A stretch of DNA of 64,000 nucleotides from Strongylocentrotus droebachiensis. Its lineage: Eukaryota; Echinodermata; Echinoidea; Camarodonta; Strongylocentrotidae. Shown one piece after another: positions 1 to 11,600 of this stretch. The stretch covers positions 317,501 through 381,500 of the forward strand of contig JAVYIG010000701.1 in the NCBI GenBank assembly GCA_035222895.1, in the 5' to 3' direction. Under the pieces are notes generated by a model. The model had not been told where the DNA came from. It saw only the letters and a program-made list of their open reading frames with translations, and did not search any database. Made by a program: the position numbers and the translations under genes. How positions within the stretch are numbered: the stretch's first letter is position 1; every line of letters starts with the position of its first letter.

Positions 1-1340
1 CTCGTTTTTTAAAGGTTTTTGCCTACTTATAAAAAACACTAAATGATCTACACTCTCAGTTAACGTGTCAAATATATACTCGGTCCATGAAAACAAGGAA
101 ATTAATGATTAAGAAATTGATCAGTGAGTTTGTAATTGTTGTTAATTTACTGATTTACAAACCATTTTGAATCGTAATTGACAATTGTAGGCTACCTATA
201 TATTGTCGTTCGATCTACAACCAGTTCGTCTTCTACCCAATATGGTCTAATAATCATTTCGTCTACTTGTCATTTGGTCTAAAGACCATTCAGGTAAAAA
301 GTAATTTGGTCTAATTTTAACGTGGTCCCATCTCCAATAAGTCTACTAATCATTTGGTATCTTGCGCATTGAGTCTAATTCCCACTTTGTAAATTTCCCA
401 TTTCGTCTACCATCCATAAGATATAATAATCATTTGATTATTATTATAATTCATGATTAAATGATTAGTATACCGTACGGATAGTTTACTGACAAGAAAA
501 AACACACACACAGGTCAACAGGATTCATCTGTTCCTTTTAAAGCGGACATAGGCCAGGTGTGCCCCGCTCCTCCCTCCGCCTTTTATAGGGTAGGAGTTA
601 ACAAATTGGTTAGTGCAATTGTGTCCGGATTGTGTTTCATACAAGCAGCACTGCTAGTTCAGTCTCTATACGGATATTTGAAAACCGCTGAAACTAGCTC
701 TCCAGGCGCTATACAAAATAATACCCTTAGAGGCCTTGTGCAAAATCATTAGCAATTTGTTAGGTGTTGTACCAGGTAGCACCTGCACTGGTGCTTGTGC
801 AGTCACTATAATGAGCACCTAAAAGTGTTATATATAGCCCTCCTAGTGCTATAATCAGCAATTTATTTATTTTTTATTTTTTATAGTTTAGGGCAAACAC
901 CTTTTCATAATATCCATACGCCTTCTTAATTGTTGAAGATAATACGTAGAAACAACATTGAAAGCCTTCATTTTGCAGGTATACAGTTTTCCTTCCGTTA
1001 ATCTCTTGTCAATTTCCAAGGATAACAAGGATAATGTACACGATTGTTTTCGATTGTTTTTTTTTCTCTTCATATTAAGCCATTTCGTTTCCCTCTCATG
1101 GATCGATATATCTTATTTGTGTGAGTTACCTAAAGGGGTGGCTAAGTGTCCTTACTACATACATATTAGTTCATATTTTTGATCATTCATGTTTTTTTAA
1201 GACATAACTTCGAATCAACATGATCAAAAAGAACTGAATAGAATAATGTTGATGGTGATAAAGATTATTTATAGACATACGCAGACATATAGACCTATAC
1301 ATTATTTATAGACCTACTACTACTACCTCTTCTACGCCCA
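1..1340. other. No gene recognised; AT-rich with degenerate GTCTA repeats
   Basis: I see no exon I can support here. From about 200 to 440 there is a degenerate short repeat around GTCTAATAATCATTTCGTCTA, a common kind of dispersed invertebrate repeat. A 64-codon open frame at 558-752 has a hydrophobic stretch but no fitting splice donor. Confidence 0.5.
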
Positions 1341-1595
1341 TTATGAACAGAAGGTTGGGGACATGTTTTTGTTGGGGGGGGGGGGGTCTCAAAAATTTCG
1401 CAACGTCTCAGCCAGCCGCTGAAAAGCGGGGGGGGGGGGGGGCCTTAAGAGAACCTTTTTTTGTGTGTGTGTGTTTCTCAAAATTTGCAAATTTGGCCGA
1501 TCGATATTTCGTTTCGTTCCGCCAAAACACACACAAACAAACAAGTTTAAGGGGGGGGGGTTCAACCCCCAAAACCCGCGCTCTGCGTACGCGCC
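1341..1595. repeat. Poly-G interrupted low-complexity block
   Basis: Four runs of 9 to 14 G occur around 1374, 1430 and 1552. This is probably a degraded transposon of the G-rich kind also seen (as C runs) at about 14.2-14.6 kb. Confidence 0.5.
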
Positions 1596-1701
1596 TGACT
1601 ACTACTATACTACTACTACTTCTACTATTACTACTCCTACTACTTCTGTTACTAATACATGTATCACTACCACTTCTTCCACCACCTCTTCTACTACTGC
1701 A

Positions 1702-1741
<40 letters not shown>

Positions 1742-1784
1742 TTACTACTGCTACTATTACTACTACTACTACTACTACTACTAT

Positions 1785-1816
<32 letters not shown>

Positions 1817-1855
1817 TACTGCTACTACTACTACTTCTACTATTACTACAACTAT

Positions 1856-1895
<40 letters not shown>

Positions 1896-1929
1896 GCTAT
1901 CCTGCTACTACTACTACTACTTCTACTAT

Positions 1930-1961
<32 letters not shown>

Positions 1962-2142
1962 TTACTACTGCTACTATTACTACTACTACTACTACTACTA
2001 CTAGTAGTAGTAGTAGTAGTACTACTACTTCTACTTTTACTACTATTACTACTACTACTACTATTACTACTACTATTACTACTACTACTAGTACTACTAT
2101 TACTATACTACTACTACTACTATACTACTACTACTACTACTA

Positions 2143-2180
<38 letters not shown>

Positions 2181-2240
2181 ATCCCACTCCTCCTTCTCCC
2201 CTCCTCCTCCCCTACCTCTTACTCCTACTGCTTCTACTGT
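1596..2240. repeat. Long (TAC)n trinucleotide microsatellite
   Basis: About 640 bp of TAC/ACT repeats with scattered point changes and small phase shifts. It is open in all three forward frames (poly Tyr, Thr, Leu), but those frames are artefacts. It lies in the intron, about 60 bp before the first discoidin exon. Confidence 0.9.
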
Positions 2241-2302
2241 AAAATAGATATCGAATAGAGAGTCCATGTCGATTAAAGTTCATTTCCTTTCTTTCCTTGC
2301 AG

Positions 2303-2634
2303 AGGAGTGCCCAGAAGTAGAATATCTCGATGGAGTGGCACTTTTTAGCGGAGGTTATCTCGATGCGTCAAATGTCGAAGTCTCCTCTACTCGCTCCAAT
2401 TTCTATCATGGTGCCGACCGGCTTCCGTTGATAGATCCTGCCAACAACCCCCTGGCCTGGTGTGCTGCAGGAACAACGGCAGGGCAGGAATACGTCTCCA
2501 TTAATTTAGGAGATCCATTGTACGTCTTTGGGATTGTCCTTCGCGGGAATAACCACGAAGATTTCCCCGCGTGGGTCGAGTCGGTACGATTGGAGTATGT
2601 CGACAAATACGGAATCACCCAAGGAATCGAAGGG
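2303..2634 (+). CDS. Exon 1 seen: N-terminal two thirds of F5/8 type C (discoidin) domain
   Basis: The exon is 332 bp, phase 1 in and phase 0 out, preceded by a pyrimidine-rich tract ending in GCAG and followed by GGTAAGC. It encodes about 111 residues. Hallmarks of the family in order: an opening Cys (EECPEVEY), the strand LDASN, RLPLIDPANNPLAWCAA with the conserved Trp-Cys, VSINLGDPLYVFGIVLRG (the LG-x-x-x-V-x-G core) and WVESVRLEY. The frame stays open upstream only into intron sequence, so the exon begins at the splice site, not at a Met. A 640-bp trinucleotide repeat ends only about 60 bp upstream. Confidence 0.9.
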
Positions 2635-5600
2635 GTAAGCATCATGATTGTGAAGCCTCTTTCAGCTATGAAGCGGCAAACCCGCGGCGGTTTTGTTTTT
2701 AAATGATGACGTACGCTTCACATTTCTGTATCTTATAACATTGAGCTCAGAGAATACACGGAGAATCTTTGCTTTGTTGCACGCCGTCAACATCATCTGA
2801 TATGAAGAAGAAAAAAGAGAGAGAAATAAAAATGGCGGTTTATTTGGGAGGTTTACCACGTCATATCTAAACGAGCATCAAGATAATGTTTTCGAGGCAA
2901 ACAAAAATCAGAAACCACCCTCTTTGTGCACGAGAGCCGTAATTTGTCTTCGTCAGCGAGTCATGCACTGCCAGATGCGCCATGAGAGGATGCTTTCTTA
3001 TGAATAAAAAAACAAACAAACAAACAAATATATACAGTGCGTCCCAGAAAAAACGAAACCGGGAATTATCGATGTTTTATCCTAAATTAATCACAATTAT
3101 AATCAATAAATGACACATATTTGTAAAGCTTAGATCTTCCTCTTTCATTTGATGCAACTCATATAGATGTATATGTCACGCATGAGTGATTAAAATCAAT
3201 TTGAAGAGAGGGTACCAAAAAGTAATTTGGCGGGCGGTATCTGAATTTCAAAGACTAAATCACATTTCTAAAATTGTTTGCCCTTTCATAATTATGACAA
3301 GGCACCTCAATCAGGAAAAATGAGCCAGGAATAACAAAGTTTGTTTAAAGTAGTGCTTGTATTTCCATAATTTGATTAAACGATCAGCCAAGCACAAAGA
3401 AGACGAAACACTTGATGCATGGCTGATCATCAACGAAACGGAATTACGTCTTTTGTCAACTCTGTTCGCTGCTACGGTTATCTGCTGTAATCTATGATTA
3501 TACTATAAAAACACAATCTCATACCATAAGTTGGTATTTACGATTCATGGGCGCCCCCATTTTTGTTTACAAAACGCTTCCATCTACGTTCATAACTACT
3601 AAGAGCTTAGCCCAAACTAATTGAGTTGATAATTTTCTTCAACTACTAAAAACAAGTTTCTGCGCTTGTTATAACTAACCGTGAAATAATTAACAAAGCA
3701 AAAACTTACAATGATTTCACTATCTATTTTCACTCTCAATAAATATCATTTTCAAATTCACTGTTAGCCTTGTTACATCGAAGGACAATTCATAAACGTG
3801 TACACATGATTCCAAAATGTTGGCATGAAGTCATCTATGTAGTCCACTTTAATAAAAGAATAAAATATACTATATAAACTCCTTTCTGAATACTAAGTGA
3901 CGTCTCAATGTCTTAAAATTGCATCTACAAGTATAAGTCTACATGCATACCCGAAGAATCTCCCAGAAACAAAGAATTGCCCCGCTCTACCATACGTCTG
4001 TGCACGTGGATGCTGCGAACAAGCCACACCCAAGTATCATTTCGCAACCTAGCATATAAATACCCCCATGATTCAGCTATACATACAATGAGAAAACAAA
4101 TTCCAAGTGAAAGAACATCAAATATAACCTCGATCCTTATCAACACTATATTGGAAGCAGAATATAAATTTGCTTTGAATGTAAACATCATTAAAAAGAC
4201 TTTTTTTTCGCAAATATCCAACTTTCGATAATAATACTAAACATCTGTTTTAAAAATTGCTATTATTTGTTTTGTGTTTTCTCTCCAGATATTCACAGCC
4301 AACGTTGGCCCCAACTGTGACGCAGTAATCACGTTACCTCACCCAAAGAAGATGCAGATACTCCGTATCTTTCCAGAAGATTTCACACCATCCGATCTAC
4401 TCTGCATGAAAGTGGAAGTCTACGGTCATCTAGGTAAAAAGGGAAAATAAAGGTTGAGTCCTGGGAAAAGGTGAAAATAATTTGTGAGCGTAATCATTGT
4501 TATTATGCAAGTGTGGAAGAACATCTGATTAAAAAAAACTTCCCTGAAAAGCATGGCTCTTCAATCAAGTGCCTTAATATTCTAAATATGACATGTAACA
4601 GCAGACAACTCGGGACAGATTTTGATGCCACATGTTCGTGTAGTCCCATATACACTGTTGGTCATAGTGATGGAATGATTATTTTTACCCCAATTTATGG
4701 AATGATTTTGACAATGATTTATTCCTAATAGATTTAGATAATAGTATACATTCTCAGAATTTATTGAATAATAATTTGTGAGTGTTTATTTTGCGTGACT
4801 GCTAAAGTATGTGTATGCTACTATGATAATCGACTAGGGGGCCAACGTCCTTAAGTCATAACTGACAGTAATGAGGATTAATGCCTCATAAAAGGGCACT
4901 AATATAGCACATCGACACGGTTTTGATGATGGGGGCTCACAGTAACGAGGCCATTGCTTAGCCACTGAGTCATGGCTGTACACAGCGAGGGCTAGGGTAC
5001 GTCGCCGCCCCCACAAATACCAAAAAAAACAGAAAAAATGCAATAAATTATCAATAATTCATTGCATTTTGCCTCGACCCCCAACATTAAAAAAATCCTT
5101 TATGTGGGCATGCCTTAAACCATAATGCATGGCCCTGCAGAGGAATTTTTCCTGTTGGGGCCATAACTGTCAGTTATGGCTTAAGGACGTAGGTCCCCTA
5201 GTTGATTAGTAAAGTAGCACACAAGCTTTAGCAGTCACGCAAAACAAACACTCGCAAATTATTATTCCAAACAAAATCTGAGAATGTATACTATAATTTA
5301 GATCTATTAAGAATAAATTATTGTCAAAATCATTCCATAAATTGGGGTAAAATTAATTATTCCACCTTTATGACCAACAGTGTACATATTTCTGTGTACA
5401 ATGCTTGTAAGTTAGGTAACTTTACCAAGACTGGGCCAAAATTCTTATTATTTTGATGATTCCAAAACCTTGCAGTACAAACCAATACTTATTTGCTAGA
5501 TGATCAACCTTTTCTGATCGATTCCACACCGTTTCTTTCACAATGCAATCGAATGACCAGAACTCAACTTTGTCTTTAAAGAATATGCTAATGCATTTCC

Positions 5601-8600
5601 ACGAAGTAGACCAGTTTCTTTCTATTTAGCATAATATCACATACCACTAGCTATTAAAGTCTTTATTTGAAAGAGGAATAGAAAAGGGATATAGACCCGA
5701 AATGAGAGAACAAGCCAGTTCGTAGAAAATATCTGTTCGCAGGGGCCGATTATGGTGATTTATACAAAAGTGTGAAATTCATCTAAACAAATGCAGGATA
5801 CGTGTTAATGAAAGTTATGTGAACATTATTACTTATGCACCACTGCACATGCTATGATACACAGAAAACTTTTTTTTCTCAAGAAGGCACACACAAAGGT
5901 GATGTACCTCCATAACTTTGGCAGTGATTAGTTTAAAAATGCACATAGTGGGGCTTACAATTTAAGGATATTTTGGGTTATTTATGCCATCTACGAATTG
6001 GTCTTTAGCATTTTTTTTTAAGCAGAAGAGTGAGAATCCACTTTTGGGAGTCACCTTGACAGTCACTTCCTTGAAAGTCAAACCCATTTAAAATTATAGT
6101 GTAATACTTTCCCAAATAATGGTTAAAGCCATACTGTACTAGCAGCAATACTGCGAAATCCCCTCTAGCACCATCTCAGGTCACCTGTAGCAGTATGGTT
6201 CCCTAACTCGCTGCTTCGGTGGTTCTCGCATAGAGTCCTATGTATGCGGAGTACAAACAAAATTTAAGAAAAAGGTTGTCGGTCCGATGGGCCTTTTGAC
6301 TCGTAGGTTGTCGGTCCAATGGGCCTTTTGACTCGTGGGTTGTTGGTCCAATGGGCCGTCTGGCTCATGGGTTATCGGTCCGATGGGCCGTCTGACTCGT
6401 AGGTTGTCGGTCCGATGGGCCGTCTGACTCGTGGGTTGTCGGTCCGATGGGCCGTCTGACTCGTGGGTTGTCGGTCCGTTGGGCCGTCTGACTCGTGGGT
6501 TGTCGATCCGATGGGCCTTCTGACTCGTGGGTTGTCGGTCCAATGGGCCGTCTGACTCATGGGTTGTCGGTCCGTTGGGCCGTCTGACTCGTGGGTTGTC
6601 GATCCGATGGGCCTTCTGACTCGTGGGTGGTCGGTCCAATGGGCCTTCTGACTCGTGGGTGGTCAGTCCAATGGGCCTTCTGACTCGTGGGTGGTCGGTC
6701 CAATGGGCCTTTTGACTCGTGGGTGGTCGGTCCAATGGGCCGTCTGACTCGTGGGTGGTCGGTCCAATGGGCCTTCTGACTCGTGGGTGGTCGGTCCAAT
6801 GGGCCTTCTGACTCGTGGGTGGTCGGTCCAATGGGCCTTTTGACTCGTGGGTGGTCGGTCCAATGGGCCGTCTGACTTAGTGGTGGTCGGTCCAATGGGC
6901 CGTCTGACTCGTGGGTTGTCGGTCCGATGGGCCGTCTCACTCGTGGGTTGTCGGTCCGATAATCCGTCTGACATGTGGGTTGTCGGTCCGTTGGGCCGTC
7001 TGACTCGTGGGTTGTCGGTCTGATGGGCCGTACCCAGATAGATCGGAACTGAACATAGTCTTATCTTATCGTAATAATAATCTCGTGAAATGAGTGTATA
7101 TAAAATTGTTAATGAAGTTTCTTTGTTTTTCTATCTTTCATTTTGTCTTCCCATATCTTGCAGGTAACTAAGTTCGAGAGCGAGAACCCCCGACCCAAAG
7201 TATAGCTAAGTCCAATAAAATACAATCAAATTTAGGGGATCGCTATTTAATAGTACGTTCCGTCTAAATACCCTATTCATGTATCCTATTATCAATCCAA
7301 TAAACATTATCATCATTTGTTATTGTCCTATTAATATTATTACCCCGTACTATAGAGAAGCACTTAGCTTTAGACAAGGTTTACCCCCCCCCCCCCTCCA
7401 GCCCCTATAGTTTCTCCATAGATGTATGGAATGGAAAATATCAACATGCATCTGCCTTCTGTACAAGGATAATGATAATAAAAATCAATCAGGTACACGT
7501 TCAGAAAACAAATTTAGAGTATATACCCGTCCTATACTAATATTTCTAGTCTAAGAACATGTATACCGATACATCAAAAAGTAAAACAGGTTTTGTTTCT
7601 GCTTTGTCTATTCCCCAAGCTTTTACTAAGGCTAATTTTTCCTGCTGTTTGCTTTATATCTCTGTATTCGTAGTCGAGTCATTATTAATGAAGTATACCT
7701 AAGTTAGTGGGAACAAGGGGTCAGTTTATCGACACCGTCACACGTCTAACGTCTTGTGTATCCCATTAAAATACGTGTTGTAGAAATAACACGGTTTCAA
7801 TGGGATGTCCACGAAATTCGCCTCTTTTAGTTTGACATTTTCGAGAAACTGGGCCGAGGTAATGGATTCGAGACAAACTAAAACTTTAAAAAGATATAAA
7901 AACCAAAACCCCAAAAAGGAACAAAAATAAAACAATATTGTCCGATTAATTTGTCTGAATTAATTTAGAATCAAACTTTCTAGAAATTATCCATCTAGTT
8001 TTATATCCTCAAATCGGTTTCATGACTTTATTCGGACTTCTTTTCAGGTGATATATTACAGGATGTATCCATCGTGTTGGCACAGTAGATGTCTGTTTTT
8101 ATGTCGTATGCGTACAGTTATTATTATGTTATAACCTGGTTTATGTGGGATATTTATGTTTAGTTGTGTCTGTTACCGTGCTCATTTGAAGAAAAAAAAC
8201 TCTGTAATATGTGTGGCTCTCTCGATTACTTAGTGGTTCTGTCAAAATTATATGATTTCTTGAAAACAAATCACATTAAAAATCAAGACATGGTAAGTAG
8301 CGATTGGTCTATATATTTTGATCAATGTAATTATTAACATATTGCTTAATCACTCGGTAAGGGTTAAATGTATATTAAGGAGAAAAATAAAGATAAACTA
8401 GGCAATTTTGCGTACCTCTGTACCAAATCTTTCTTGACCTAATACACTTTATTTCTCGTGTCTATGCTATTTTCTTTCATTTATTTTCTTGGGTTTGCTT
8501 TGAATTCTTAATTTAAAAAAAAAACGAGGAAAAGATCTCAGAAAAAAATCTCTTGACGCTTATTCCGAACTCTTTGCCGCCATAACAACGTGACATTGAT

Positions 8601-11600
8601 TCTATGTCATTGCTGACAAGCATGATTATCATACTTCAATTTCGATCATTGTTGAGATACAGTAAATCATATTTCTTTGTTTCTTCGTTTATTTTCTTGG
8701 TTTTTCTCGGATTTCTTCATTTCCTAAAGAGGCCTCAGAGCAACAGCTATTAACGCAAATTCTAAACTCTTTGCCGCACAAACAACGTGACATTATTTAT
8801 GTAATAGCTGACAAGCATGTCTATACTTCACACTCGATCAGTGTCTGAGTGTTGAGACGCTGTGACTCATTTTTCTATATTTGTCCGTTTTTCCTTTTCG
8901 AGAACTTTCAACACCCGTAAAAGGCATGTATTTATGTATTCATTTATTTATATATATTTTGACAGGATTAAAAAATCGACTCAGAGCTGATCGAATATAC
9001 ACTGAAGTCCTATATAAAAAAAATGGAAAAAATAAACAAACAAAAATCGCCTATATACGTACGTCTGTATTGGCTGTATGCATCAATTTTATGGCTCTTT
9101 TTAATGATACAAAAGTTATTGACATAAATGTTCTCGATGCACAGGTATGTTTTTGGCTAAAATCATGATCTTAAATAATTAGATATTCCAATGATACCTA
9201 ACATTCTACAAAGAGATGGCTATGAAGCTAGGTTAACAATAAATTCTTAACGATTATGGAAAATCAATACATTTAAAAAGAAATTAAACTTCTCATTGTA
9301 CGTTTTACTTAATGCTTTTGATATAACATCCATTATTAAAAACATTATAATGTAGCGTATTAACGTTTGTTTCCTCCCCCCCCCTTTTTTTTTTCCTTTC
9401 TTAATTTCTCATTACATGTTTTATTTGCTGATTTTGTGATAAATACTCCTTATTTCAACCTCTATCTTTATTGCATTTAAATGGGATTTATGTAGCGGGA
9501 AATGTTTGTTGTTTGTTTGTTCACACCTCTGCTTGTCAATACTCTGTCACCTGTTGTCTCAAATTAAACTCAATGTCCATCCTCTACACACTGTGTTTGT
9601 GGTTGCCTATGTGTTCTGTGTTCTTTGTCTTATTTGTAAATTAGTTCAGGACCCTGTTTCTCAAAAAGAAATTTCAGCTATTACAGGTTACGTGAAGCAA
9701 TATAAGCTGCTGGCATCTTTGTAATTGATTGAATGTGAGCAAATCTGTAAAAGCAATTTGGTTTGCAGCTATTTAGAGCAAGGTTTGTGAAGCAGGGCCC
9801 TGGTCATATGTTCGTTTCGTCTTTTGTGTCTTTTCATCATTTTCATAAAGATTTATGATCATATTGTTCGAGCATTCATTACTAAAGATCAGTAAAGTAA
9901 ATTTACTGTTTTGGAAAGTGTAACGAAATATTTCATTTTCGTTTGACTTCTTGATATAGTAAGAATAGTAACGATTCGAGTAGGAAGAGGCTGGCATAAG
10001 GTATACAAATATTAAGTTCTATTAATATATTCAATCGTTTGTTTGAATCGTACTACCACAGCTTCTAAATGATAGGAAAGAGTAATAGAGATAGAGAATA
10101 ACAGAGAAAGATATAAAAAGAAAGAAAGATAAAGAGAAATAACGATGGAAAGATAACAAATAGGAGGGTGTTCTTTTTTCTACCAAAGTCCATCCTGCTT
10201 TGTTTGCCACCTCTTTAGTTGCATGCACCAATAATCAAGTATTTGAAGAAAAAAAATCTAAAGGAGCACAAAACGAACGATAAAACCCAAAGATACAAAA
10301 TAGGATTCCTTGAATGTTAGTTTGCCTTTTCTGCCATATGTTTAACATATATTGTTATAAAAGTCATATCCATGACATTAGTAAATTTGTTGTCTTTGGA
10401 AGAACACTATAGTAGTGTTACGAAGTTAATGACAGATTGTGTCTGCAGGTCAATATCATTCCAATATCAGATTTGCATTTAAAATGCATTTTTATGACCC
10501 AACATACTAATCAGTCAATAGATATAGATTAAACATTTACACGACATATGGTGTAAAGCGTTTTGTCATAAAGCATGGATAAAATCATTATATTTAAAAG
10601 AAAAATATCCGTAATGACACTGTTTTCATTAGGAAATTCCTAAGCTTAATCCGTTGTATAAGGCATAGGAACTATCTGAAATTACCGCTTGAGGCATGGA
10701 GGCAAAAATGCCTCAGAATATTCTTTGTGTATCACACTTCTACTGCACACTGTATTTCCATTCATTTGATCAAAGCTGTATTAGAAAGTAATAATAATAC
10801 CTACATATTGCATATGACCCGTCATTTAAACCACCAAGTTGCCTTTCGGATCTTACACATACACTGTTGCTCATAAAGTTGGAATATTTTATTTTTAGTT
10901 GATGAGCATAGTAGCATACACAGGCTTTAGCACTAACGCAAAACAAACACTGGCAAATTATTTACAAAATCTGAGAATGTATACTATTATCTAGATCTAT
11001 TAGGAATAAATCATTGTCAAAATAATTCCATAAATTTGGGGTTAAAAAAAAGTATTCCAACTTTATGAGCAACAGTGTACTATTGTGGACAACATAATCT
11101 TTTAAAATCACTTTCCTGTGCAAAAGAATGTTCCATTTATGGGTAGCTTTAAGTTGTTTTACCATATAAAAACATTATAATTGCCCTTGCAAAATAAAAT
11201 TTGGAGGCTTTTCTTAAAATATTTATGTTGCTATTACAACTCAACATCGCCTAGTTGATATTGACTTCATGTAGGCTCTTTGGAAGGTTATTATTATTCA
11301 AGTAATAGGTAGAAGAAAGTACCCTCAATGTAAGGATATAGAGAGGCTTAAATAGTTTCTGTCTAAATCATACAGCCTGTAAGCTATTTAAAAACCATTT
11401 CAGCTCAAAAATGTTTCCATTACAATAAAATTGAAAATGATGAAGTCACAAATTTCTGGTCAGTGGCTTAAGAAATGAAATAATGCTAAATGATATTTTG
11501 AAATTAAATGTCACAAGGTCACTACTCTCGACCTCTCTGTCTCTAGTGAAGCCGCTGTTCACATACACTTACAAATAACACAATTCTACCTTAAATAAAT

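Noticed and set aside
558-752. Possible signal-peptide exon for the discoidin gene
   Set aside because: It has a hydrophobic stretch, but no good donor leaving phase 1 and no supporting context.
1343-2258. Three overlapping long open frames rich in Tyr, Thr and Leu
   Set aside because: They are translations of the (TAC)n microsatellite in its three frames; no domain and no splice support.
6238-6974. Repetitive minus-strand proteins of up to 197 residues
   Set aside because: Produced by the 32-bp minisatellite, open in all three frames; no start context, domain or splicing.
6274-7030. CRISPR-like array
   Set aside because: The 32-bp units are contiguous with no unique spacers, and the genome is animal.
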